Below, piece by piece: positions 36,386 to 45,997 of a DNA stretch of 64,000 nucleotides. Made by a program: the position numbers and the translations under genes. Location: positions 53,665-117,664 of the forward strand of contig JBFJPL010000001.1 of the NCBI GenBank assembly GCA_041617155.1, read 5' to 3'. The notes beneath the pieces are model-generated. The model searched no databases. It was not told the origin of the DNA and worked only from the letters and a program-made list of their open reading frames with translations. Source of the stretch: CAMYKD01 sp041617155 (GTDB taxonomy: Bacteria > Pseudomonadota > Alphaproteobacteria > Kiloniellales > JAKSDN01). The stretch's first letter is position 1, and the number at the start of each line of letters is the position of its first letter.

Positions 36386-37267
36386 ATGTCCAAGCTGACG
36401 GTCGAGCACGTCACGATCTATCGCTACCGTCGGCCGGTCGGCTTCGGCGAGCACCGGCTCATGTTCCGGCCGCGCGATTCCCACGACCTGCGGCTGATCC
36501 GCACGGCGCTGCTGATCGAGCCGGAGGCGGAGGTGCGCTGGCTGCACGACGTCTTCTCCAATTCCATCGCGATCGCCAGCTTCGAGGCGCAGGCCGCCGA
36601 GCTCAGGTTCGAGAGCGAGATCGAGATCGAGCACTTCGGACTGGACTACCCCGAGTTCGAGCTCGAACCCGCGGCCCGCACCTATCCCTTCAGCTATTCC
36701 AGCGACGAGATCCCGGATCTCGGCCGGACCATCGAGCGCCACTATCCCGGTCGGCGGGTCGACGCCTGGGTCAAGGGTTTCGTGGAGAACGGCGGCGATG
36801 CGGATACCGCGGGCCTGCTCGGCCGCATCACCCGCGCGGTCAACCAGCAGTTCGCCTACCAGGAGCGCTACACCATCGGTGTGCAAACGCCGCTCGAGAC
36901 GCTGAACCTCGGCAGCGGGACCTGCCGCGACCTGGCGCTGTTCATGATGGAGGCGGTGCGCTCCCTGGGCATGGCCGCGCGTTTCGTTTCCGGCTACCTC
37001 TACGACCCGGCGCTCGACGGCCAGGTCGGCGCGGCGGGCCTCCAGGGCTCGGGCTCGACCCACGCCTGGGTCGAGGTCTACCTGCCCGGCGCCGGCTGGG
37101 TCGAGTTCGACCCGACCAACGGGCTGGTCGGCGGCGCCAACCTGATCCGCATCGCCGTGACCCGCGACCCGGCCCAGGCCCTGCCGCTCCAGGGCAGCTA
37201 TATAGGTGCGCCGGAGGATTTTATCGACATGGAGGTAAGCGTTAAGGTTAACGCGATAGGGGACTGA
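36386..37267 (+). CDS. Transglutaminase-like cysteine peptidase family protein
   Basis: 293 residues. N-terminal bacterial transglutaminase-associated domain (about 1-110, VEHVTIYRYRRPVGFGEHRL), then a transglutaminase core with C180 (GSGTCRDLALF), H226 (STHAWVEVY) and D242 (FDPTNG): a full catalytic triad. No signal peptide, so cytoplasmic. Such proteins act as peptidases or amidases rather than cross-linkers; the target is unknown. The family often neighbours an alpha-E/circularly permuted ATPgrasp pair, which is absent here. Confidence 0.9.
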   Translation: MSKLTVEHVTIYRYRRPVGFGEHRLMFRPRDSHDLRLIRTALLIEPEAEVRWLHDVFSNSIAIASFEAQAAELRFESEIEIEHFGLDYPEFELEPAARTYPFSYSSDEIPDLGRTIERHYPGRRVDAWVKGFVENGGDADTAGLLGRITRAVNQQFAYQERYTIGVQTPLETLNLGSGTCRDLALFMMEAVRSLGMAARFVSGYLYDPALDGQVGAAGLQGSGSTHAWVEVYLPGAGWVEFDPTNGLVGGANLIRIAVTRDPAQALPLQGSYIGAPEDFIDMEVSVKVNAIGD

Positions 37268-37335
37268 ATGAGGGGGGACGGTCTCTCACCCGAAAGTGAT
37301 TCGTGTGTGAGGGTGGCGGCGGCTAGGTTCCAGTC

Positions 37336-38106
37336 ATGAAACGGCTCCTACATTGGACTTTGGCGGCCGCCATCGGTTTGGCCGGTGTCTGGCTATTCGG
37401 TCCGACCTCGGTGTTGTTCAAGCGCGCGGTGGCCGAGATCGACGTAACGGCGAGTTCGCCGGGCGCGCCGGTCGTGGTCGAGCTCTTCACCTCCCAGGGC
37501 TGCAGCTCCTGCCCGCCAGCCGACGAGCTATTGGGCGAGCTGGCGCAGCGGCCGGGAGTCATCGCCCTGGCCATGCATATCGACTATTGGGACTACATCG
37601 GCTGGAAGGATCCCTTCGCCAGCCCCAAGCTGACCGCCCGACAGCGTGCCTACGTCGGCAGCCTCGGCCTGCGCTACGTCTACACGCCGCAGATGGTGAT
37701 CGACGGCCGCACCGACGTGGTTGGGCTGCACCGCAACAAGGTGCTGGGCGCCATCGAAAAGGCGGCTAAGGCGCGCAAGGCGCTGAAGGTGCGCTTCTCG
37801 CGCGAGGACGGCGGCAAGATCTTCATTCCGGCCGGCCACGCCCCGGACGAGGGCGCGACGATCTGGCTGGCGGTGTTCGACAGCCGTCACGAGACCGAGG
37901 TGCCGCGCGGCGAAAACGCCGGGCGCAAGCTGCGCGACTACAACGTGGTGCGCAACATGACGTCGATCGGCGTCTGGCGCGGCGAGGCCATGGAAATCCC
38001 GCTTGACCTGGCGGCCACGGCGGCGGGCGGCCAGGACGGTTGCGCGGTGATCGTGCAGCAGGGCAAGACCGGCCGCGTGTTGGGCGCGGCCCAGATGCCG
38101 CTTTAG
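37336..38106 (+). CDS. DUF1223 secreted thioredoxin-like protein
   Basis: 256 residues. N-terminal membrane/signal segment (5-24), then a thioredoxin-like domain with FTSQGCSSCPPAD (C56, C59), the DUF1223 hallmark, and YTPQMVIDGRTDVVG. Function unknown; the motif suggests a periplasmic thiol-disulfide role. It stands alone between the transglutaminase gene and a palindromic repeat. Confidence 0.87.
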   Translation: MKRLLHWTLAAAIGLAGVWLFGPTSVLFKRAVAEIDVTASSPGAPVVVELFTSQGCSSCPPADELLGELAQRPGVIALAMHIDYWDYIGWKDPFASPKLTARQRAYVGSLGLRYVYTPQMVIDGRTDVVGLHRNKVLGAIEKAAKARKALKVRFSREDGGKIFIPAGHAPDEGATIWLAVFDSRHETEVPRGENAGRKLRDYNVVRNMTSIGVWRGEAMEIPLDLAATAAGGQDGCAVIVQQGKTGRVLGAAQMPL

Positions 38107-38152
38107 TGATCTCCCACCACTGAGCCGATCAAAGGCACCATCGGCCCGTGGC

Positions 38153-38251
38153 CCTCATGCTTCGACAGGCTCAGCATGAGGTTCTTGCGGCGGAACGAAG
38201 AGCCTTCTCGATCCCGGCCGGACCTCGCCCTGAGCCTGTCGAAGGGTGAGG
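38153..38251. repeat. Composite inverted repeat (REP-like), end of DUF1223 / htpG
   Basis: Two units in opposite orientation: CCTCATGCT-N11-AGCATGAGG (38153-38181) and CCTCgCCCT...AGGGtGAGG (38223-38251). Their loops share TTCGACAGGCTCAG and its exact reverse complement CTGAGCCTGTCGAA, giving a long-range 14-bp pairing. This core is widespread between genes of alphaproteobacteria. It lies between convergent genes and may end both transcripts. Confidence 0.75.
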
Positions 38252-38318
38252 CTGCCAGCGATGGTCCCGCCGTCCGCTCGAAGGGCGAAACCCGGGTCAA
38301 ATCATGTGCTCGGTCGCA

Positions 38319-40211
38319 CTAGCCCGCGGCCAGGCCTTTCGCGACCAAATCCGACAGACGCTTGGCGAAGGCGGCCGGGTCGGGCAGTGGCTCGCCCTCC
38401 AGGATACGGGCCTGGTCGAGCAGCAGGCGGGCGGCTGATTCCAGCTCCGCGCCGGCGCCGCTTGCGCCGATCCGCTCGGCCAATCGGCGGATCAGCGGGT
38501 GCTTCGGATTGATCTCCAGGATGCGGTGCGAGACGGCGTCAAGCTGCCGGTGCTGCTTCAGGATCCGCTCCAGGTGCATGTCCAGGTCGCCCTCGTCGGC
38601 GACCAGGCAGACCGCGCTCTCGGTCAGGCGCTCGGACGGGCGCACGTCCTTGACCTCGTCCTTGAGGGTCAGCTTGACGTAGGCGATCAGCGCCTCGGTC
38701 CCGGCCGGTTCCTCGCCCGCCGCACCGGCTTTCTTGTCGTCGTCGCCGGCGGCCTCGATCTTGCTCAGGTCGGCGCCGCCACGGGTCACCGATTTGAAGG
38801 GCGTCCCGTCATAGCTGGCCACGGCCGGCAGCCAGAACTCGTCGACCGGATCGGTCAGCAGCAGGACCTCGACCCCCTTGGCGGCAAACCCTTCCAGCTG
38901 CGGGCTTTTCTTCAGGCTCTCCAGCTCGTCGCCGGTGATGGTGAAGATCGCTTCCTGGCCCGGCTTCATGCGCGCCTTGTAGTCGGCCAGGCTGACCAGG
39001 CCGTCGCCAGCGGTCGAATCGAAGCGGGCCAGGCCGAGCAGGGCGTCCCGCTGGTCGGAATCCTCGTAGAGCCCCTCCTTCAGCACGGCGCCGAAGTTGT
39101 GCCAGAAGGCCGCGTAGTCCTCGGGCGCCTTGTCCGCCTTCTTCTTCAGCTCGCCGAACACCCGCTTGACCACCGCCCTGCGGATCTTGGCCACCACCGG
39201 GTTGTGCTGCAGCATCTCGCGGCTGATATTGAGCGGCAGGTCCTCGCTGTCGATCACGCCGCGCAGGAAGCGCAGATAGGACGGCAGAAGCTCCTCGCAC
39301 TCGTCGGTGATGAAGACCCGCTTGACGTAGAGCTTGACCCGGTGCTTGCGGGTCGGGTCGAACAGATCGAAAGGCTTGGCCGAGGGTACGAAGATCAGCC
39401 CGGTGTATTCGATCACGCCCTCCGCCTTGAAGTGCAGGCGCAGCCAGGGCTCGTCGAAGCCGTGGCCGACGTGGTGGTAGAACTCCTTGTACTGCTCGTC
39501 GGTGATCTCCGATTTTGGCCGGGTCCAGATCGCCGCCGCGCTGTTCAGGCGCAGCGCCTCGCCGTCGCCCTCCAGCATCACGGGCACGGCGATGTGGTCG
39601 GAGTAGGTCGTGACGATCTGGCGCAGGCGCGTGGTCTCGAGAAAGTCCTTTTCGCCCTTCTTGAGGTTCAGCGTGACGCGGGTGCCCCGGGCCGGCGCGG
39701 CGTCGGTCTCGGTGACCGTGAAGTCGCCCTTGCCGTCGGAGGCCCAGAGCCAGCCCTGCTCTTCACCGGCTTTTCGGCTGGCGACCTCGACATGGTCGGC
39801 CACCATGAAGGCGGAATAGAAGCCGACGCCGAACTGGCCAATCAGGTTGGGGTTGTCGTCGGCCTTCTCCAGCTCTTCCATGAAGGCCGCGGTACCGGAG
39901 CGGGCGATGGTGCCCAGGTTGCTCACCATGTCGTCGCGGTTCATGCCGATGCCGTTGTCGCTGACGCTCAGGCGGCGCGCCTTCTTGTCGGTCGAAAGGG
40001 TGATCTTGAAATCCCGGTCCTCGGCGGTCAGCTGGGGCCGGGTGATCGCCGCGTAGCGCAGCCTGTCGCAGGCATCCGACGCGTTGGAGATCAGCTCGCG
40101 CAGGAAGATCTCCTTGTTGGAATAGAGCGCGTTGGCGACGATGTTGAGGAGCCGGCTGACCTCGGCTTGGAAGCTGAGGGTCTCCTCGGATCGGACTTTC
40201 TCTTCTGCCAT
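38319..40211 (-). CDS. htpG: Molecular chaperone HtpG (Hsp90)
   Basis: 630 residues, normal length. N-terminal GHKL ATPase (NASDACDRLRY, DNGIGM, GQFGVGFYSAFMVAD), middle domain with SREMLQHN and DLPLNI, and C-terminal dimerisation domain. ATP-driven folding of client proteins in the cytoplasm. A heat-shock-type promoter candidate lies about 50 bases upstream. Divergent from pcm, so two protein-repair genes share a control region. Confidence 0.98.
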   Translation of the reverse strand: MAEEKVRSEETLSFQAEVSRLLNIVANALYSNKEIFLRELISNASDACDRLRYAAITRPQLTAEDRDFKITLSTDKKARRLSVSDNGIGMNRDDMVSNLGTIARSGTAAFMEELEKADDNPNLIGQFGVGFYSAFMVADHVEVASRKAGEEQGWLWASDGKGDFTVTETDAAPARGTRVTLNLKKGEKDFLETTRLRQIVTTYSDHIAVPVMLEGDGEALRLNSAAAIWTRPKSEITDEQYKEFYHHVGHGFDEPWLRLHFKAEGVIEYTGLIFVPSAKPFDLFDPTRKHRVKLYVKRVFITDECEELLPSYLRFLRGVIDSEDLPLNISREMLQHNPVVAKIRRAVVKRVFGELKKKADKAPEDYAAFWHNFGAVLKEGLYEDSDQRDALLGLARFDSTAGDGLVSLADYKARMKPGQEAIFTITGDELESLKKSPQLEGFAAKGVEVLLLTDPVDEFWLPAVASYDGTPFKSVTRGGADLSKIEAAGDDDKKAGAAGEEPAGTEALIAYVKLTLKDEVKDVRPSERLTESAVCLVADEGDLDMHLERILKQHRQLDAVSHRILEINPKHPLIRRLAERIGASGAGAELESAARLLLDQARILEGEPLPDPAAFAKRLSDLVAKGLAAG

Positions 40212-40257
40212 GACGACCTTCTGCTAAGCTGAGCCCCTGGGCACGGTTGCCGGGCCT

Positions 40258-40287
40258 GATATGTGGCGCGACGGCGCGCGCTGCAAG
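40258..40287 (-). promoter_or_regulatory. Candidate RpoH (sigma-32) promoter of htpG
   Basis: On the minus strand CTTG (complement of 40284-40287) is followed 17 bases later by CCACATATC, resembling the alphaproteobacterial heat-shock pattern CTTG-N17/18-CYTAT with a mismatch in the -10. htpG is a standard RpoH target. Moderate to weak match. Confidence 0.35.
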
Positions 40288-40316
40288 GCCTAAACCGCAG
40301 CGGAGGGGTTCCCTTC

Positions 40317-41042
40317 ATGGCCGAACCGGAACAATGGGTCGAGCAGGCGCGACGCGCCATGGTCGAGGCGATCGCCGAGGAGGTGGTCGAAACCGCCAAA
40401 TGGCTCGGCAAGGCGGCGCTCGATCCACGGGTCATGTCGGCCATGTCCGAGGTGCCGAGGCATGAATTCGTCGACGCCGCCCAGCGGGTCTTCGCCTACG
40501 CCAACCGGCCGCTGCCGATCGGTCACGGCCAGACCATCTCGCAGCCTTATATCGTTGCGGTCATGACCGATCTGGCGGCGCCCGGCCCGGATTCTCGGGT
40601 GCTCGAGGTCGGCACCGGCTGCGGCTACCAGACCGCGGTGCTCTCGGCCATGGGCGCACGGGTCACCTCAATCGAGCTGCTCCCGGAGCTGGCCGAACAG
40701 GCGGCTGCGCGGCTGGAGCGTCTGGGCTACGGCCGGGCCGAGGTGCATCAGGGCAACGGCGCCGCCGGCTGGCCGAAGAACGCGCCCTACGACGCCATCG
40801 TCGTGACCGCCGCGGCGTTCGACCGCGTGCCGCCGGCGCTGCTCGCGCAGCTCGCGCCGGGCGGGCGTATGGTCGTCCCGATTGAACGGGTCGGCCGGCG
40901 CCGCTCGCTGTTCGGCATCGGCCCGGATCAGGAGCTGATGCTGATCACCAAGGACGCCGAAGGCCGCACCTCGGAACGTGCCGTCCTGCCGGTCGCCTTC
41001 GTCCCCTTGATCGAAAACGGTGGCGCCACGGCGCCGGAGTGA
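40317..41042 (+). CDS. pcm: Protein-L-isoaspartate O-methyltransferase
   Basis: 241 residues from MAEPEQWV. SAM-binding motif LEVGTGCGYQTAVLSAM and the family signature GHGQTISQPYIVAVMTDLA. It repairs isoaspartyl residues in aged proteins. The start is decided by GGAGGGG 8 bases before the ATG; the longer frame to 40263 runs into the shared htpG promoter. Confidence 0.93.
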   Translation: MAEPEQWVEQARRAMVEAIAEEVVETAKWLGKAALDPRVMSAMSEVPRHEFVDAAQRVFAYANRPLPIGHGQTISQPYIVAVMTDLAAPGPDSRVLEVGTGCGYQTAVLSAMGARVTSIELLPELAEQAAARLERLGYGRAEVHQGNGAAGWPKNAPYDAIVVTAAAFDRVPPALLAQLAPGGRMVVPIERVGRRRSLFGIGPDQELMLITKDAEGRTSERAVLPVAFVPLIENGGATAPE

Positions 41043-41118
41043 GGAGGTTCCGACGCGCCGCCTCGAGTGCCTGCATTGAGCGCTTGCATTGACGGGGCGG
41101 CGGCCCAATTCTTGAGCC

Positions 41119-43635
41119 ATGAGCGCCTCCTCCCGGGGCCGGATCACCGCGGTGCTCGGCCCGACCAATACCGGCAAGACCTACCTCGCGATCGAGCGCA
41201 TGCTGGCCCACGACAGCGGCATGATCGGCTTTCCCCTGCGCCTTCTGGCGCGCGAAAACTACGACCGGGCGGTCAAGACCAAGGGGCGCAACAAGGTCGC
41301 CCTGGTAACCGGCGAGGAGAAAATCGTGCCGCCGGGCGCGCGTTACTTCTTCTGCACGGTCGAGTCCCTGCCGGTCGACCGGCCGGTCCAGTTCCTGGCG
41401 ATCGACGAGATCCAGATGTCGGCCGATCCGGAGCGCGGCCACGTCTTCACCGACCGCCTGCTCTACGCCCGCGGCGGCGAGGAAACCATGCTGCTCGGGG
41501 CCGACACGATCCGGCCGGTGCTGGAGACCCTGGTGCCCGGGGCCGAGATCGTCACCCGGCCGCGCTTCTCGACGCTGAGCTACAGCGGCGCCAAGAAGAT
41601 AACCCGCCTCCCGCCGCGCTCCGCCGTGGTCGCCTTCTCGGCCGCTGACGTCTATGCCCTGGCCGAGCTGATGCGCCGCCAGCGCGGCGGCACGGCGGTC
41701 GTGCTGGGCGCGCTCAGCCCGCGCACCCGTAACGCCCAGGTGGCATTGTTCGAGGCCGGCGAGGTCGACTACCTGGTGGCGACGGACGCCATCGGCATGG
41801 GGCTCAACCTCAACCTCGACCACGTCGCCTTCAGCCGGCTCGGCAAGTTCGACGGCCGCGCGCCGCGGCGCCTGACGCCGGCCGAGGTCGGGCAGATCGC
41901 CGGGCGCGCCGGGCGCCACATGAACGACGGCACCTTCGGCACCACCGGGCAACTCGGCGCGATGGACGCCGAGCTGGTCGAAGCGGTCGAGAGCCACCGC
42001 TTCGATCCGCTGAACTTCGTGTTCTGGCGCAACCGCAAGCTCGACTTCCGTTCGCCCGGCGCGCTGATCAAGAGCCTCGAGCGGCACCCGCCCAAACCCG
42101 AGCTGATGCGCGCCCGCGAGGCCGACGACTACCTGGTGCTGAGCGCGCTTGCCGGCGACCCGGAAATCGCCGACCTGGCCAGCGCCCGCTCCGATGTCGA
42201 GCTGCTCTGGGAGGTCTGCCAGGTGCCTGACTTCCGCAAGACGCTGTCCGACCAGCACAGCGGCCTGCTGCGCAACATCTACCGCCATCTGATGACCAAC
42301 GGCGGGCGCCTGCCGGAGGACTGGGTGGCGCGCCAGATCGCCCGGATCGACGGCGCCGACGGCGACATCGATGCGCTGGTGGCGCGCATCGCCCATGTCC
42401 GGACCTGGACCTACATCGCCCACCGCGGCGATTGGCTTGGCGATACCGATCACTGGCAGGACCGCACGCGGGCGATCGAGGACCGCCTGTCGGACGCCCT
42501 GCACGAGCGCCTGACGCAACGCTTTGTCGACCGCCGGACGGCGGTTCTGGTCCGGCGCCTGAAGGACGGCGATGCCTTGCTCGGCGCGGTCCGGCGCAGC
42601 GGCGAAGTGCTGGTCGAGGGCGAGTTCGTCGGCCGCCTCGACGGCTTTCGCTTCGCCCCGGATGAAGCCGTCGACGGCGGCGACACGAAGGCCCTGCTGA
42701 CCGCGGCGCGGCGCGCCTTGGCCGCCGAAATCCCGCGCCGGGTGCGGCAGCTGGAGGACGACGGCGACGCGGCTTTCAAGCTGGCGCCGGACGGTCGCGT
42801 TCTGTGGCACGGCGCGGCGGTCGCACGCCTCGCGCCGGGGCCCACGCCGCTGGTGCCGCGGGTGGCGCCCCTGGACAGCGAACTTATCGACGGCGCCCAG
42901 CGCGAGCGCTTGCGCAAGCGGTTGAGCCTCTGGCTCGAGCGCCATCTTCGCGCGCGCCTGCAGGTGCTCCATGGGGCGGTCGAGGCCGAGTGCGGCGCCA
43001 CGGTGCGCGGCCTGTTGTTCCAGTTGACCGAGTCCCTGGGCGCCCTGCCCCGCGCCGTCCTGGCCCGCCAGATCGCCGGGCTGGCCAAGGCGGACCGCAG
43101 GCTGCTCGGCGCGCTGGGTGTGCGCCTTGGGGCCGCCACCGTGTTCTTCCCGGCGCTGCTCCGGCCCCGTTCAGCGCGGCTGCGCGCGCTGCTCTGGGCG
43201 GTCCACGCCGACCAGCCCCTGCCGGCGCTGCCGGCGCCCGGCGAGCTCTGCTTTCGTTCGGCCGCCGACGCTGCGGGAGATGCGCCGGAGGCTTTCTACC
43301 TGGCGATCGGCTACCGCCGCTTGTTAGAGGGCGATATAGCCGTCGCCGTCCGGGCCGATGCGCTCGAGCGGCTGGCCGGCGAGGCCCGCAAACTGGCCGC
43401 CCAGGGGCCGTTCGGCCCGACCTCGGCCCTGCAGCGGTTGGCCGGCTGCAGCGAGCCGGAACTCACGCTGCTGCTTTCGGTCCTCGGCTACCGGGTCGAA
43501 AGCGCGGCTGGCGGGCTCAGCTATTGTCGGCGCAAGGCCAACGGCAAGGTGCGCGGCAAGCGGACCAGAAACAGACCGAAATGCCTACCGGATTCACCCT
43601 TTGCTAAGCTGCGCGACCTCAAGATCAGGCCATGA
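41119..43635 (+). CDS. SUV3-like DExH RNA helicase
   Basis: 838 residues. Walker A GPTNTGKT (14-21), DEIQ Walker B (AIDEIQMSADPERGH), motif VI QIAGRAGRH, i.e. the Suv3/DExH class related to the mitochondrial degradosome helicase. The C-terminal 400 residues are a poorly conserved helical region typical of alphaproteobacterial members. Probably unwinds RNA for decay. Its last codons overlap the S4-domain RNA-binding gene by ATGA. Confidence 0.9.
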   Translation: MSASSRGRITAVLGPTNTGKTYLAIERMLAHDSGMIGFPLRLLARENYDRAVKTKGRNKVALVTGEEKIVPPGARYFFCTVESLPVDRPVQFLAIDEIQMSADPERGHVFTDRLLYARGGEETMLLGADTIRPVLETLVPGAEIVTRPRFSTLSYSGAKKITRLPPRSAVVAFSAADVYALAELMRRQRGGTAVVLGALSPRTRNAQVALFEAGEVDYLVATDAIGMGLNLNLDHVAFSRLGKFDGRAPRRLTPAEVGQIAGRAGRHMNDGTFGTTGQLGAMDAELVEAVESHRFDPLNFVFWRNRKLDFRSPGALIKSLERHPPKPELMRAREADDYLVLSALAGDPEIADLASARSDVELLWEVCQVPDFRKTLSDQHSGLLRNIYRHLMTNGGRLPEDWVARQIARIDGADGDIDALVARIAHVRTWTYIAHRGDWLGDTDHWQDRTRAIEDRLSDALHERLTQRFVDRRTAVLVRRLKDGDALLGAVRRSGEVLVEGEFVGRLDGFRFAPDEAVDGGDTKALLTAARRALAAEIPRRVRQLEDDGDAAFKLAPDGRVLWHGAAVARLAPGPTPLVPRVAPLDSELIDGAQRERLRKRLSLWLERHLRARLQVLHGAVEAECGATVRGLLFQLTESLGALPRAVLARQIAGLAKADRRLLGALGVRLGAATVFFPALLRPRSARLRALLWAVHADQPLPALPAPGELCFRSAADAAGDAPEAFYLAIGYRRLLEGDIAVAVRADALERLAGEARKLAAQGPFGPTSALQRLAGCSEPELTLLLSVLGYRVESAAGGLSYCRRKANGKVRGKRTRNRPKCLPDSPFAKLRDLKIRP

Positions 43636-44009
43636 GCGACGAGGCTTTGCGGGCCGACAAGTGGCTGTGGTACGCGCGTTTCTTCAAGACGCGCACCCTG
43701 GCCGCGCGGGTCTGCAACGGCGGCCAGCTCAGGGTCGGCGGCTCGGTCGTGTCCAAGGCCCACAGCAAGCTCAAGGTCGGCGACGTCCTGACCTTCTCCC
43801 AGGGCCGGCACATCCGCGTGGTCAAGGTCCTGGCGCTGGCCGCGCGCCGGGGCCCGGCCGCCGAGGCGCGCGAGCTCTATGAAGACCTGAAGCCGCCGGA
43901 AGCCGCCAACCGACTGCCGCGCGGTCCGATCCAAGGTCGCGAACCGGGCGCCGGCCGGCCGACCAAGAAGCAGCGCCGCGCGCTCGACCGGCTGGTCGGC
44001 GAGTCGTAG
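43632..44009 (+). CDS. S4-domain RNA-binding protein (HslR-like)
   Basis: 125 residues. S4 domain at 5-70 (LRADKWLWYARFFKTRTLAARVCNGGQLRVGG), then a basic tail (KKQRRALDRL). HslR/Hsp15 binds stalled 50S-nascent chain-tRNA complexes. Overlap with the SUV3-like helicase gene suggests joint work on RNA, though the partner is inferred. Confidence 0.88.
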   Translation: MSDEALRADKWLWYARFFKTRTLAARVCNGGQLRVGGSVVSKAHSKLKVGDVLTFSQGRHIRVVKVLALAARRGPAAEARELYEDLKPPEAANRLPRGPIQGREPGAGRPTKKQRRALDRLVGES

Positions 44010-44087
44010 CGCCGACCGGCGTTGAATATCGATGCCGGCGGTTCTTTAATGTCTATGGAATGGGCCAAGAAAGAGGACACCATCGCC

Positions 44088-45296
44088 ATGGCCGGTCCGT
44101 TGCACGGTTTTCGCATCATCGATATGACGGCCATGGTTTCCGGGCCGCTGGCGACCATGATCCTGGCCGATCAGGGCGCCGACGTGATCAAGGTCGAAAA
44201 CCCGCAGGGCGGCGATTACACGCGCGCGGTGTCGACCCGGCGCGGCGGGCTTTCAGCCTCCTTCCTGAACAACAACCGCAACAAGCGCTCGCTGTCGCTA
44301 AATCTCAAGGACCCGCGCGGGCTGGATATCCTCAAGCGCCTGGCCGCGGAGGCGGACGTCTTCGTGCAGAACTTCCGGCCCGGTGTCGCGGAGCGTATGG
44401 GCATCGGTGAGGCCGCGCTGCGGGAGATCGCGCCGAACATCATCTACGTGTCAATCAGCGGCTTCGGCGACCGCGGTCCGCTCGCGAGCAAGCCGGTCTA
44501 CGACCCGCTGGTGCAGGCGCTGAGCGGCTTGACCACGGTGCAGGCCGGGTCGGACGCGGTCCGGCCGCGGCTGGTCCGCACGATCCTGCCCGACAAGCTG
44601 ACCGGCGTGACCGCGTCGCAGGCGATCACCGCCGCCCTGCTCGCGCGCGAACGAAGCGGCAAGGGCCAGCACGTCCGCCTGTCGATGCTCGACAGCGTCA
44701 TCGCATTCCTGTGGAGCTCGGACATGGGCGGCCAGACCTTCGTCGGCGAGGATCATCCACAGGAAAAGGCGCAGAGCTTCATCGATCTCATCTATGAAAC
44801 GACCGACGGCTACATCAGCGTCGCGGTGCAATCCGACAAGGAATGGCAAGGCCTGGCCCGTGCGTTGGAAAAGCCGGAATGGCTGGCCGACGAACGGTTC
44901 AAAACGGCGGCCCTGCGCCACAAGCACATCGATGCGCGGCTCGGTCTGACCCAGGAGGTCTTGCGCACGCGCAGTTCGGCCGAGTGGCTCGAGCGGCTCG
45001 AGGCGGCCGACGTGCCCTGCGTTCCTGTGCTCAGGCGGCGCGACATGATCGATCATCCCCAGGTCGCGGAGAACCAAACGATCGTCGAAAGCGATCACCC
45101 GCAGGCCGGCCGCTTGCGGCAGGCACGGCCCGCCGCGGTCTTCTCCCAGACGCCGGCCGGACTCCGTTTCGGCGGTCCGGTGCTTGGCCAGCATAACGAC
45201 GAGCTGCTCGCGGGGATCGGCCTCGACGGCGCGGCGATCGACGCGCTTCGCGCCGCCGGCGTGATCGGCCCGAAGCAGGGGACGGGTGAGCCATGA
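44088..45296 (+). CDS. CaiB/BaiF family CoA-transferase
   Basis: 402 residues from MAGPLHG, the family's usual length. Family III: ADQGADVIKVENPQGGDYTR near 30-50 and the catalytic aspartate in the SMLDSV segment. Moves CoA between carboxylic acids. The start is uncertain: upstream in-frame ATG (44049) and TTG (44022) lack ribosome binding sites, whereas AAGAGG lies 11 bases before the chosen ATG. The last codon overlaps the GST start (ATGA). Confidence 0.88.
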   Translation: MAGPLHGFRIIDMTAMVSGPLATMILADQGADVIKVENPQGGDYTRAVSTRRGGLSASFLNNNRNKRSLSLNLKDPRGLDILKRLAAEADVFVQNFRPGVAERMGIGEAALREIAPNIIYVSISGFGDRGPLASKPVYDPLVQALSGLTTVQAGSDAVRPRLVRTILPDKLTGVTASQAITAALLARERSGKGQHVRLSMLDSVIAFLWSSDMGGQTFVGEDHPQEKAQSFIDLIYETTDGYISVAVQSDKEWQGLARALEKPEWLADERFKTAALRHKHIDARLGLTQEVLRTRSSAEWLERLEAADVPCVPVLRRRDMIDHPQVAENQTIVESDHPQAGRLRQARPAAVFSQTPAGLRFGGPVLGQHNDELLAGIGLDGAAIDALRAAGVIGPKQGTGEP

Positions 45297-45997
45297 TCGA
45301 CTTCTACTACTGGCCGACACCGAACGGCTGGAAGGTCGCCATCATGCTCGAAGAGTGCGGGATCGACTACAATATGATCCCAGTCAACATCTCGAAGGGC
45401 GACCAGTTCGAGGCGGCGTTTCTCGAGATCAGCCCCAACAACCGGATGCCGGCCATCGTTGACCACGCGGTCGAGGGGGAGGCGGTGTCGGTGTTCGAAT
45501 CCGGCGCCATCCTCTTCTACCTCGCGGAGAAAACCGGCCGCTTCATGCCGCCTGACGCCGGCGGCCGCAAGGAAACGCTGGAGTGGCTATTCTGGCAAAC
45601 CGGCAATCAGGGACCCATGGCGGGCCAGCTGAGTCATTTCGTCAATTACGGGCCGAAAGGTCAGGACTATGCCCGGCAGCGCTATGCCAACGAGTACGAC
45701 CGTTGTCTGGGCGTGCTCGACCGCCGCCTGGCGGACCGTCCGTTTATCCTCGGCGACTATTCCATCGCCGACATGATCTGCTGGCCCTGGGTCCTGATCG
45801 CCAAGCCGCTTGGCCAGTCGTTGGACGACTTTCCGAACGTCAAGCGGTGGCGCCAGGCGGTCAAGGAGCGGCCCGCGGTCCGGCGCGCGGTCGACCTGGG
45901 CAAGGAATTGCGCCGCACCAAGCCGCCGAGCGACGCGGAGCGCGGGGTGCTATTCAACCAGACGGCCAGGACGGTCAGCGAACGGGGCTCAGGTTAG
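45293..45997 (+). CDS. Glutathione S-transferase (YfcG/Ure2-like)
   Basis: 234 residues. Thioredoxin-like N-domain begins FYYWPTPNGWKVAIMLEE; the NGWK and ESGAILFYLAEKTGRF segments bind glutathione; helical C-domain. The YfcG class acts as a glutathione disulfide reductase or transferase. It overlaps the CoA-transferase stop, so the two are coupled; the meaning is unclear. Convergent overlap of 4 bases with the DUF938 gene. Confidence 0.9.
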   Translation: MIDFYYWPTPNGWKVAIMLEECGIDYNMIPVNISKGDQFEAAFLEISPNNRMPAIVDHAVEGEAVSVFESGAILFYLAEKTGRFMPPDAGGRKETLEWLFWQTGNQGPMAGQLSHFVNYGPKGQDYARQRYANEYDRCLGVLDRRLADRPFILGDYSIADMICWPWVLIAKPLGQSLDDFPNVKRWRQAVKERPAVRRAVDLGKELRRTKPPSDAERGVLFNQTARTVSERGSG

